Assembly (NCBI GenBank): GCA_024516035.1
Contig: CM044959.1
Location: 23,238,884-23,302,883 of the forward strand
DNA length: 64,000 nt
Direction of reading: 5' to 3'
From: Bactericera cockerelli
Taxonomy: Eukaryota; Arthropoda; Insecta; Hemiptera; Triozidae
The translations under genes and the position numbers were made by a program. Below are positions 36,843 to 48,379 of this stretch, in pieces. Under the pieces are notes generated by a model that was given only the letters and a program-made list of their open reading frames with translations, was not told where the DNA came from and did no database searches. How positions within the stretch are numbered: position 1 is the first letter of the stretch; every line of letters starts with the position of its first letter.

Positions 36843-37440
36843 CTTCTAGTTTCATGCCGACCTCCAGGCACTTCTGGAACCGGCAGAAGGGACAGCGCTT
36901 CCGCTGCGTCTTGTCGATGTGACAGCTCCTCTCAGCGACACACGTGTACACTTTCTTGTTCTGGACCGTGCGCTTGAAGAATCCCTTGCAGGACTCGCAG
37001 GTCAGGAGCCCGTAGTGGTAGCCAGACACCTTGTCGCCACACACGGGACACAGCTCCTCAATGCCCTCCTTGGTGTCCGGCTGCTCAGGCGCGGCTATCG
37101 TGCTCGTGTGGAACGAGTGGTAGCCGAGGCCGGCGCCTGTGTTGGAGAGGTCCATGTGGGAGGAGCCCCCGCCTGCAGGGGATTGGAACAGATAGGAATT
37201 GTCAATGTTGTTAAAGCTATAGCTCCCGGCGGCGGCGACCGTGCCCACTCCCCCCTGGGTATCATTACTTGAGTGCTGCAGCTCCCCCCCTGGCGGGCCC
37301 ATGTACATGCTCTGCTGGTACACAGGGGGCGGAGGCATTTGGTTCGGACTTTGCGAGCCCTGGTTATGACTATGGTTGGGACTCAGCGAGAAGTGGGACA
37401 TTGTCAACGAGGACAAGGTTTCGGTAGCGTGCTGGTCCAT
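36843..37440 (-). CDS. ftz-f1: Nuclear receptor FTZ-F1, first coding exon (N-terminus and zinc-finger domain)
   Basis: This exon encodes residues 1-199 of an NR5A-type orphan nuclear receptor, a nuclear transcription factor that in insects binds DNA as a monomer and controls segmentation and moulting. The start is ATG at 37440; an in-frame TAG lies nine bases upstream. Residues 1-128 are a Ser/Gly/Pro/Gln-rich A/B region. Residues 131-186 form the DNA-binding domain: zinc finger 1 uses Cys131, 134, 148 and 151, finger 2 uses Cys167, 173, 183 and 186. The P-box ESCKG and the finger sequence [17 protein letters not shown] are those of FTZ-F1. The exon stops after MKLE at a GTGAGT donor, so the FTZ-F1 box and ligand-binding domain lie beyond the window. 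The exon is clearly GC-richer than its surroundings. Whether it is the alpha or beta N-terminus cannot be decided here. Family assignment is secure from the conserved zinc fingers. Confidence 0.96.
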
Positions 37441-38670
37441 TGTCAACTATTCAAACGTAATGATTGTCACTCAAATAATGATACAATTGTTTTCATAACT
37501 TAGAGAAAAGCACTGCACTAGAGTATCCACAGGGTATATTGTACGTAAGTAAGGGTAATCCAAGGAATTCGATTCGAACTGAAGTCGACCACCACGTATA
37601 ATCCAAAGGTAGGTTATGAACACAAATGTGACAACTGGTTTATTTAATCGTAATATCTGTACACGTTTTTAATTATATTCACAAGTAATATACACAATGA
37701 CAAATATAGACAATCAGATTAAAAATAAGTGTTAGCTTAATAAACGGTAACTTTTAAATAGTATCAAATAATTATAAAAATAAATTAGATTTTCGTTAGA
37801 GAACACTTTTTCCATTATGTCAAATAAATATTTATTAGAGGAAACATTGGAAAATTTAATGCGAAAGTTAGGCTTCTAAGAAAACATATTGAAGTAGAGA
37901 AAATAGTAACTTAAATAGAACACACGTCGTTTTCGTGCTAAAAAGATTTTTTTTTAAAGAAAATTCAGAAGAAAATTTCTACGAGTATTTTTGTTATTTG
38001 AGAAAAGGAAAACTTTTACTGGTAACTGAACACCGTTGTTGTGATAGAAAAACGAAAATAATTTAAGAAAATTAATTAAATAATTATTTTGATAAAATGA
38101 AGAAAATCCGAATGAAAAAAATTAAAATTTCGAAATAAAAATCGTTTTTTTGTTGGGTACACGCCGGGTCTAGATGTTGGCTACGTCGTGCACAGGTTAC
38201 GGGTTGCAAGGCTAGTGGGCTAGTGGTAGGTAGGGTACTCCGCACATGCAAGTGAAAGTGACGGGGGGAGATGACCTACTTCTTACGGCGCGGGAGGGGG
38301 AGGGGCACTTGCCCTACTGACCTAGTTTTTACCCCCTTTTTCCACCTCCCTCTCATATTTTTTTCCGAGCGCGAACACAGTTTGACGAAAATATACAATC
38401 CGCATGACGAGGAGGGGGGGGGGGGAAGCGTTAAGCCACTCGACTGATATGTTAATATTCCTAACGACTGTATTATCTATCATAGGTGCCTGCTGAATTT
38501 GGGTGTAGAGCCGAGGGTGCTGGAAAATTTCGACGGGGTCTTTGAAGGGACGGAAAGCCAGAACGCGTCGTGTCAGAGGGAGGGCCAAACCACTTGTTGT
38601 TGTAATTATCATCCATTAGTGGGTCACCCGCCAAGGTCAGGTATAGCGTGCACTTGGACTAAATACTGAG
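37441..38670 (-). promoter_or_regulatory. Candidate 5' leader and promoter region of ftz-f1
   Basis: The first part upstream of the ATG (to about 38150) is AT-rich, with a possible acceptor-like TTTTCTCTAAG near 37500. The block at 38150-38670 is GC-richer, with CpGs (TTACGGCGCGGGAGGGGGAG) and a G-run at about 38411. This could be a transcription start region or an upstream leader exon. No clear TATA box or initiator can be assigned, so this is inference. Confidence 0.3.
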
Positions 38671-39291
38671 CAAGCGGAGCGGCTGAGATAACGCGGGTGC
38701 TGTTCAAGATGCTATTTTTTAACAGATTTTGTGATGGACTCGGGATTTTTTTTTTTTTTAATTTTAGGATCTTCTGTAAACCTTTGAGGCAGAAAAAGGC
38801 AAGTGACAACTGAAAAACAGAAGCGCACGCACAGCGATGCCGCATTGAAGTAAAAATCATTAAAGAAATAGCTCACAGGCTGACATTCTTTTTTATTCAA
38901 TTGCCTTGGAAAGCCTTATTCAATTGAAAAAGTTAATTTAAATTTGAAATAAATTCAAGATTTTTCCAACGGTCTAGTTTTTATTTATTGTGCTAATGGC
39001 ATAATGGCATTTTTCTCGACAATATTTAATTAGGAAGACGAGGAGCAGGAGAAGAAGAGAAATACAAAATACATTGCTGATAAATTACTCTACTTTGATA
39101 CATTGTTTGGTTGAAAAAGTTACCGTTTATGCTAAAAATAACTCAGAGTACAGCAAAAAGGTGATTGATAGCTCACATCGGTGGCTATGATAATATTAGT
39201 CGGAGATACATGTATAGTTCTACACATATTATATCTTCAATGACCAAAACCATTTAACCCCGTCATGACGCATAAGCTCAGAAATAGCACA
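38671..39291. other. No gene recognised
   Basis: AT-rich with homopolymer runs. Confidence 0.45.
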
Positions 39292-39461
39292 TACAGTCAA
39301 GCTGGATATAAGAGAAATGGATATAAGTTAAATCTGGATATAACTTCAGGTCAAATGTATTTCTCTATGGCTGAAAATAACCTCTTTATATAAGAGAAAT
39401 TTGGTTATATGAGAAAAAAATTCCGATCCCTTGAGTTCTCTTATATCCAAGTTTGACTGTA
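39292..39461. mobile_element. pogo/Tigger-like MITE
   Basis: The 166-bp element 39294-39459 starts CAGTCAAGCTGGATATAAGA and ends TCTTATATCCAAGTTTGACTG in inverted orientation, with TA on each side. CAGT ends and TA duplication fit the pogo branch of Tc1/mariner. No transposase. A deleted relative lies at 8912-8973. Confidence 0.8.
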
Positions 39462-39875
39462 AAAGTACAAGTCTAATGAAACGACTCAGCTATTCAGACC
39501 GACTTGAGTGGGGAATACCAAGCGGTCAAAAATGATCATAACATTAAGAACCGTTGACGGATTCGAATTCACGATGCAACGGTTACCTATCTTTATCTTC
39601 TCCATGACCAAAGTTGCTCTTCTCATGATGTGATTAAAATAACCAACCATGTGTCCAGATACTGCTTTCAGTGCCAGAGCTCCAGTTGTGTGACTATTAC
39701 ACCATGTGTCGGGAGAAGAACGATGACATGTTTGTTGTATAAAGATGCAGTTAAATAAATCAACCTATTAAAAAACATTTATTAAGCTCACATTTCTAAC
39801 GAGTAAATGCAAATTTCCAGCGACTGCGTTAGTTAGCCCAACGAACGGGAAATGAAAAAGTACTTCTCTGCCTTC
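39462..39875. other. No gene recognised
   Basis: Short unassigned spacer. Confidence 0.4.
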
Positions 39876-40066
39876 GAAGCTCTAGATTCAGTTAAGTTAA
39901 AAAAAGTTATCATATTTGTGTTAATCACTTTCGAAAAGTCACAACTACTCAAACTCGCTTTACAAAATCTACGCTGAAACCGGGACTTGAACCACCGACC
40001 TCCAGGTTATTACAAGTCCGCCGCCTTATCGATCAAGCTACTGAGGTCGGTGAAGCTCTAGATTCA
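39876..40066 (-). mobile_element. SINE-3, full copy with 15-bp target duplication
   Basis: On the minus strand a tRNA-like head (CTCAGTAGCTTGATCGATAA ... GGTTCAAGTCCCGG) is followed by the body GTAAAGCGAGTTTGAGTAGT and the end ACACAAATATGATAACTTTT. GAAGCTCTAGATTCA flanks it at 39876 and 40052, a clean target-site duplication. Other copies are at 55760-55878 and 63168-63312. Confidence 0.85.
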
Positions 40067-43000
40067 CTTACTATGTCAACCTGAAATACTTTCAAAAAAA
40101 AAAAGAACAAACATCAGCTGTTACCCGTCTACTTTCTCGTCAACTAGTTTCAATACCCTTTAGATTGGGGCAGGTGAAGCTCTAGGAACAACCTGGGAAC
40201 CAACTCACAAAGGTGTTCCAGGAAGGTTACATAGACCGGATGTGCGGCTAAGTGATCACTGGGTTGAGAACGTCCTCACGTGAACGATTGCATGGGCTTA
40301 TCAGCTGATAACACATCAGGATAGACATAGTGACCTATATTAGAAATAGTCATCTAGTGGGAGCTCTCGTCTATTAATAGAAAAGGTTGATAAAAAACTA
40401 GGCAAATATACAAACATAGTTCATTTCTTTCTCTACTCTTATAGAAAGTTCCTTTGCACTGAAGCAACAAAAACATACCAAGGAATTAGCGCAGCACGAG
40501 ACTTGCAACATGCTTTCATTTCTTGCAGCAGGGTTGCATGATGCACTTTATTTAGTGGATACTTGAAACCTGATGGGGATTCTCAATTGAAAGTAATGAT
40601 ATGGCTTCAGTGGCTGCCAATAACATCTAACCCTTTGCGCTGATTTCCGCTTTGGCGAACCTAAGATAAGACCCATCGAACCATCCTACCTTTGAGCTAG
40701 AGTGGAACTTCTCTTCAATCTTCTGATGTTAATGGAACATTTGGCGCTTAGTCTTTCTTCTTAGTGAAAAGTACTCGAGGCAAAAGTAACAATGCCTCTA
40801 TTCGTGAAACGACAGCCACAAATATAAAACAAAACACTTAAACTTGATCTGATCCCATGAAATCAATGAAACTGTACTGCGAAACTCGAGAGCTAATCGA
40901 AGACGGTAAAGTCCTCAAAGATACGCGAAATCCTTGCAGATGGTCAACAGCAGATAATCTTCTCCACGGGTGAAGGAGGTGCAAATTCCTGGGAACTGTA
41001 ATCTGAGAGAAACTATTCAACAAGAAATCAAGGATGACAGTAGAAACTCTTCGTCCTTACAGCAGAGAGGTATAATTATTAGCAATTAGCAAAACACGGC
41101 TCGAGTAATTGCGAAACGTATATTTTTCGCAGGAAAATTCATTTGTTCTTCAATTTTTCAGTCGACTACACAGCTACACACACATCAGCAAACAAGTCTT
41201 GGAATGACTATCATTGCCGTGCTTGATTCTATGTCAAAGTCAGTTAGGTCTGTTCATTAATATGTACCTAATGTTAATATAGAGGATACAGTAATGAAGT
41301 TTTACTTGGGAACAATTACACTTCAAGACGGACCCTTCGCTACCAAGAGGAGAGGACTAAGGTTAATATCTTGGACCAGACAATTTATATTAATGACAAA
41401 GACAGAGAATATGAAACTTCTTTTACATTACCTACAAGTTAGTAAGGTTTATACAGATTCTATAATCTGCGTCTTCATGAGGGGACTCATTTTTAACTAA
41501 GGAATCCCAAAATGATCATGAAAAATTTCAAGCATGCTGAAGCAAACCTTATAAGTTGTAAGAGCATGGTATTTTCACAGGGCTACGGAGTCCCTCATCC
41601 GAATTGTATGAAGAGATCTTCCAGGTCAATTACTGACATCTTCCAGATATTTGTATGCTCAACATGAAGTCCTTTGAGTCATTCCCAAGTATGAGTTACG
41701 ATTATTTTATTGGATAAGACCACACAGGAGTGACTTGAGAACAATTATTATTTTGCTCATAAAATATTTATCTGTCCTGGAAGTGCAAGGGTTTCTTTCG
41801 GTTCTAAGTTCTTATATTATGGCAATCTGTGCCAGGGCTACACAAAGCTAGCAAGTTTCTTGCGAGTGGCATTGAAGTTGTACGAAGCGTACATGAGTTT
41901 GATATAACTTTAGTATGTATACGGTACATTCATAGCTACTAGCACGTAGGTATTTCAGTGTACAGTAATGACCCGCTGAGATTTTGGAGGTCTTTCGACA
42001 TGATGTAGTCAGAGGAAAGAACGGTTCAGACAATCAGACGTTGAAATATACACCAATAAGCAGGTATACACGTATACAGCTTTGGGATGTAGTAACCTTG
42101 TGATTAAAAGTTGAGAAAAAAAGAAAGAATATTACCACTTAGAAATTCATCAAAAAATTACAATCAGTCATGTTTTTTAACAAAATAATGAAGCTTGCAT
42201 TACTCCATCAGGTACTTCCAATAAAATCACCGACACTGTTTCGAAAATAATTCTTTTGGCTGCAAATGTGTGTCGGCGGAAAAAATCTCAAACAAACAAA
42301 AGCAAATCAAAAGAAAAATAAAAGTCACTCCCAGCACATACCTGAGGACATTCCTCGGCAAGCTTACGAAATTAGGTCACAAAACAACTGGTCAAAGTCA
42401 TTAGTAGAAGAACCACTTGACTAGCACTCCACATACAAATCTCGTCAAAAAGATAAATTCACTACGATAGAATGAGGCAAACTGAAAGGATCTATCGGCA
42501 AAATGATGCCTACGACAGCAGTCAGCACTAGAGAGAACAGAGAGGGAGGAGCAGATGAGCCGGGAGCGGTTCAATTATTCAATCAAATCCGAATTCACAA
42601 TCAACACAAGTCAGGATTGCCCGCTAAGGATTCTGCCTGCGCGTCACAGCTTCCTCTGTTTTGGCTCCCCGTCCCCACCCGCCTAACCTAATTCAACGCA
42701 ATCCTCGCGAGGATAGGCACGCAGGAACGCATGAGCTAATATTAGCACCAGACATGTTTCTTACATCTTACAGAATCGAGTAAATTATGAAACGGTGCAA
42801 ATTAGGAGTACACATTTCTGTGAGATTCAGATTGAATTTTGATGAGAGTTTACCTAACAAGCTTCAAGTTTCATAACCCCAAGATTCCTTTGGTACAAGG
42901 ATGAGACGCTCAGAAAAAATTCCCCAACAGGATCTACAAATTTCCAGGTATTTTCTGATATTCAATAATATCAAGTAGAAAACTTTCCACTTTCCTTTTT

Positions 43001-46000
43001 TGACTGACTGACAGATGTAGACAACATAATTATATAAAAGTCTCAGATGACTAAGAAAAGCATTACTGACATCTCTGTCAACCGAGAGGTATCACAAGAA
43101 CTATTATCACTCAAGCAACACACCAAAACATTTATCACCGATAACACTTCAAGTTGTGTAGAAAGAGGTTGTCTCCTTTATCTATTGTTATCTTAACCAC
43201 AAACTTTTTATCTCGGGTTCAGCTCAGATCATTCTGGTTAGAAACGAGCCCAGGATTTCTCTCAACCATATTATTGTTTACAAACACAATCATTATCAAG
43301 AACACTGAAATGTTTACAAACTGAAATCTTCTTTTCGGAGGATCTCTTTGTCTGGTGTGGTAAAGGTTGTGAAGACCAATTTTAAGATGTTCCTGGGAAC
43401 ATAGGATCAGTTAATCGTACCCCGCATCTCATACATAACTGAAGTGTTCAGAGATTGTACCATTATTTCACCTTTTCGACAACATCTCTAAAATGTTAGA
43501 CGATTCCGAAAAAGAGACATGGATGGGGTTTTCTAAGAGACTCCTATTATAACTATGAGATATTATCTCTAATCATAAAATTGAATACTGAATTTGAAAC
43601 TGATTGACACTCAATCTGTATTGTTTCCTAAATACTACACCAAAATTTTTATTGGATACCCATAAGTATTGCGCACAAGTGCTACTGAGTTATTCTCTAC
43701 CAGAGTACCTTCAGTAATACCAACGTCTCTGCAAAAGTATCCCGTGTCACGAAATTGAAAAATAATCATCAAAGCATATGAGTAATATAAAACATATGAG
43801 ACTATTATGTAAACTCAATTAAGTTCAATAACTCGGACGTTAACTTGGGAATTTTTTTATGTACGACTATGTACCTATGTCTCGAATTTATGAGATTAAA
43901 GTTCGTCATTCATCTGGAATTTGATCCCGTTTTCGAATCTTTTCCAACCGAAACCGAGAACCATAGACGGGATACCTCTGAGAAAAGAAATCTTTCCTCC
44001 GACCCCTTCTTTTCTCGAAGCGGGATACAGAGAAGTTCCTGAATCCTTTGAATACAAAACTCCTCGAGTGGCAACACTGGCCCGACCACACCACGGAAAC
44101 ACATCAGTTCAGTACGCCCTGTCCACCGCGCCGTGATGATTAGGTTTCCTCGATCCTCCGGTGCTCTACCCATGAAACCTGAAGAAAGAACTCTTTCTCC
44201 CCCATGTTTCCCCTCCGGGTTCTACGAACAGGTAGAAGAAATGAAATATTATACATGAAAGGAGAAAGAAGGAGTCGGTACCGAGAGCTGCACGTTGCTT
44301 TCTCTGGCGAGTTACAGATCCTCCTCACTGCTCTTGAATTATTATGAGAATGCTGGAGAAGATAAATAAGGGCCAAGAAAGTGATGAAATGACAAAGAAT
44401 GGGGTAGAATATATTATAAAGGAAGAGTCTGTCAAAGAGGAACAGCATCTCGACTTCTAAATTATGGGGTTCCATTTCCGCTCGTTCATTTCAAAATGCT
44501 GCAAGTGCAGAGCATCCAAATAGACCAATTGTCTCTCTCTATCCCTTACCCAAATTGAATTAAAAGAGGAAATTTAACAATTATAGTCATTAAAATAAAG
44601 GACATGAGTTTCAAAAATGGCCAAATCAAATGCGTAACTTAGACATTTCTGTTTCTCCTGTGCTCGTCTTGAAACCTTACTGAAAAACTCTAAAGCACCT
44701 GAGCAGTTTGGTCAAAGTCACAAGTCTCAACTTGACAGTAAGCCTTAACGAACGTACGAGAAAATCTTTTGATTCTAAAATCCTGAAGCAGATGAAACCT
44801 ACTGATTTGGCAATACCTCTACTTTTTCTAAAGACTTACCGATTTTCCTATCGATTCAAGTCTGACTAGAAAAAAACGAGTCACTGAATAGTCGACAAAT
44901 GCAGCTGGTTCTTCAAGGAACGCAAGGCAGAGAGAGAGCACATAATACGGACGAGACGATGATAAAGCTAGTTTTTGATTAAATCGGAGCGAGAGAGAAG
45001 TAGAAGAGAGAGCCGGAGCTATTTACAAGGGATATAATAGTAGGTGTAGGTAGGGGATAGCCAGGATAGACGGGACACAGGTATGTAGATAGATAGGCCT
45101 CCGATGTGTACTGAATATCATCAACTCAGTACACCTCTTCTATTCTATGCCAGAGTAGAATCCCAGGAATACCTCTTTGGGATCTCTCACCAATGGAGTA
45201 GGGACGTATTTATGGGATAGAGGCGGGATAGAGCTATGGTCAGCCCTATCCGAAATTCAACGAAGAGAAAACCAGCCAAACTATACAGTGAGGTATCCTT
45301 GAGATCCGAAATGTGGACTACTGGAATTTTTAGCCTAAAATGAATTTCAAAAACTTATTAAACATGGAAAAATACTTTCTATTTTTTGTTGGTAAGAATA
45401 AACGTTCTAGGCTAATTTGAGAAATGAGAAACATAGATGAAATGCAGTTTAAACCAAACGATTAAGAAATATACATTAATTCCTTTACGACAGCTAATGT
45501 ACAGTCATCAGTCAAGTAAAGCCTAATGCAGGAAAACAGAAACCAGAAAAAGATTTTTCCGAAGAGATTACGTGATGAAACGAAAAGGAAAATAAAAAAC
45601 CTGTAATCCAATAAGATATCAAAAGATCTTTTAATGTATGGATAAGCGGAGAGGAATCCTGCAAGTCAATACCAATCACTGGGGATCAGCATAAATGGAA
45701 ATAAAAAGCTCAATCTTCTTGTCTTGATAATGAAGGGATCGCTGACTCATGTCAGCTCTACACTTCTTCTTCCTGAGGACTTTATTGTGCTGTCTATTTA
45801 CGTTAAAAGAGAAAATTGCAGGATAAAAATTTCAAACCAGGACATCTCCTCATTGAGAATGGGACTTACGAATGTGGTGGTTTTAAACCTTTTCAACTTT
45901 GCCGTCAGCAACGTATACGCTACCTGTAACAAAGGAAAATGATTAAATAATAATTAATCAACTAATACTTTAAATTAAGGATAGTAACGGATGAATCAAC

Positions 46001-48067
46001 AATAAACTGACTTATTTATGTCAATACCATATGTAAAATATTTCATAACAGTAAAGAGACAATAATAAGTCTTTTTGGACATAATGAAAGATGTGAAGTA
46101 GGATTCCTCTGATATTATTTAACTTAGAAGAAAAGTGCGTGATATGGAACAGCATGTTAACTTACACAAACTATTTTAAACCACTTTATCTGAAAATCGG
46201 AACCTGGCTCTGTGAGTGGTAAGAACCCTACACCTGACTGGGTGAAAAAGGGTTAAACCACATCCTCCCCACACATAACACCAGTGATAATAATACCTCT
46301 CTCTGATGATCTCAGTGGTGATTATAGTCCATGTTCATCTTTCTGGTTTTCAATTTCTCTCCAAGAGTAATAGTTACAACACCCAAGAAGCCCATTTTTC
46401 ATGTTCTGTCCACTAAATCTTCCACAATGGGGTTAGAGAAAGAGGTTTTCATTTATTCTTGATTATATTTAATACTAAGGACATTGAGTTTTAATACAGG
46501 TCTCCGTGGGCTCTTGTTAATGGACTTTAACAAGTCTGCGGACTAAACACAGCTAACTTTAGTAGGGCGGGTTTGAAGTATACTGTGACATCACAATAAC
46601 TTTTAAAGTGTTCTAAACACTCTTCAGAACACTTAAACTATAACTTTAATCCTTGAACGGGGGAACCAATGCCTTAACCGATACTATCTATTCATCTTAA
46701 GGTCCATCATTATCCGCCCATCAATTGCCAAAACAGAAGAATTTAGTGTTCAAACTATTATAACTGACAGAACTGAAAACCAAAAGCCTACCAGGGAGCA
46801 ACAAGGAGCTCCAGTATGCCTCGGCACTAAAAATCCAACGACTTGAAGAAATAATTCAATTTTTTATTACGACTGGCTGCTTTCTCTTTTTTATGGATGG
46901 GTCTCTTCACAAACTTTCTAAACTGGGATTTTTATTCGGTTTGAGTTCCGGGTCGGCTGCAGTTTGGAAATTAAAGCCATGCCCCTCTCCCATTGTTCAG
47001 GGTTTGGGTGCGAGACCATACAGCACCGAGCAATTGTTTCCAAGAAATGTTTTTTAAATGTAACTTGAATGGTTTATTGCAAAAATATTAACACGTTGGT
47101 TTCACGTGAACTAAAGTAATTTGAGTTGATATCTTATTTTTTATTAATTATTTTCTCATGTGTTAATTTAGGATTAAGTACAACAAAGTTGAGAATAAAG
47201 AGAGGATTTATTAAGCTTGTCAACTAAAATCGCAAACAGATAAATCTGTAAAGTTTCTTTCAAGATTGATGTACTTATTACTGATATAAGAAGAAGCTTT
47301 CTGCGTGTAAAATAGCTGATATGGATATTGAGATTTTTCTTAAAAATCGTCACTCCCAGTTTGTTATACTTGTCAATTAATCCACTTATGTCAACATAGA
47401 AAAATAGATTGTCATTTTCATCATTTCTTCATTTAACTTGTTTAGGAGATAGGTATTCGCACTCTGATAGATATGGAAGTGGACGTGCTAAAAAAGAAAA
47501 CGAAATACTCTTTTAAGCACCGACACTCAATGAAGTGTTTTCACTAAAGTGTCCTCAAATAATTTACGATATGTTTGTGTAGGTACACCCAACCACGACA
47601 ATAAGGATTTCGTGTTTGCAAATGCCGCAGACAGAATACTTTCTTCTTAATTTCGAAGAACAATAGGTAAAATTATTTTACAAAACATAAAAATGGTTCT
47701 AAAATCTCGGATGGTATTATTACGTGTACCTATGGCTTTTGATACCACGTTGGAATATGCATATGAACAAACCTCAAGGTATACCTACATTATAAAAGAA
47801 AGATAGGTATCACGGGACATGTGACCACGTTCGCGGGACTAACAAATAATGTTGTATTAATGTGATTTTCCCAGTAATATTACAATATCTTATTCGTCAG
47901 GTTAACTTTTCTACTATAGCATCTGAAGTTTTCCCATTGAACAATTGTGGCCAGTTAAAAATACATGATTGTATTCCAAGTCGGCCATGCCTTGATGAAC
48001 TCAAACGCGCCACAGGCCTGGCCGCATCACGGCTAGTACATTATATTACCTTCTACCTAGATTAAAA
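40067..48067. other. Upstream flank of ftz-f1, no gene recognised
   Basis: An 8 kb stretch with few recognisable elements. GC-richer islands occur at about 42500-42720, 43920-44240 and 44900-45250. They carry overlapping ORFs (up to 111 codons at 44140-44475) without domains. They are the best places to look for non-coding first exons or enhancers of ftz-f1, but nothing in the sequence proves this. Confidence 0.4.
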
Positions 48068-48270
48068 AGTGGTAATGGCGGCACTCTGTGAATCCAGAGA
48101 TACCAGAGGTCGCGGGTTCGAAGCCCAGCCGGGACATGACAAGTATCTTCCCATTTGGGACTTTTACCACATAATAATATGTCTTGGGCTTACTGCTGGA
48201 ATAATGGGACTTAATAGTACTAATCGGGCAGTATAAAAAAGCGATATTATCATAATTAATATTATTAACC
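48068..48270 (+). mobile_element. SINE-2, 5'-truncated copy
   Basis: Begins inside the tRNA-like head (GTGGTAATGGCGGCACTCTG), with B box GGGTTCGAAGCCC, and follows the full copy at 52739 to the AGCGATATTAT end with its ATT-rich tail. The acceptor-stem start is missing. A SINE-5 fragment follows directly. Confidence 0.85.
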
Positions 48271-48379
48271 TCACCCAACCCAGGTTAGGTGAGGTTAAAG
48301 TTTGTGAGTTTCCTGCGCATGGAGGGTGACACCCGTCGTGATATGACCATACAGTTGAAAGCAACGTTAAACCCCAAAA
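48271..48379 (+). mobile_element. SINE-5 family fragment with A-tail
   Basis: CCCAACCCAGGTTAGGTGAG, GTTTCCTGCGCATGGAGGGT, GTCGTGATATGACCATACAG and GCAACGTTAAACCCC run in order, followed by AAAAAAAA. This copy defines the 3' end of the family. Confidence 0.8.

Noticed and set aside
37441..37446. TTG two codons upstream as the ftz-f1 start
   Set aside because: The ATG at 37440 is a proper start; TTG directly follows an in-frame TAG.
36919..37503. Plus-strand ORFs opposite the ftz-f1 exon
   Set aside because: Shadows of the GC-rich minus-strand coding exon.
43896..44475. Cluster of overlapping ORFs of up to 111 codons
   Set aside because: Open in several frames on both strands because the block is GC-richer; none resembles a known protein.
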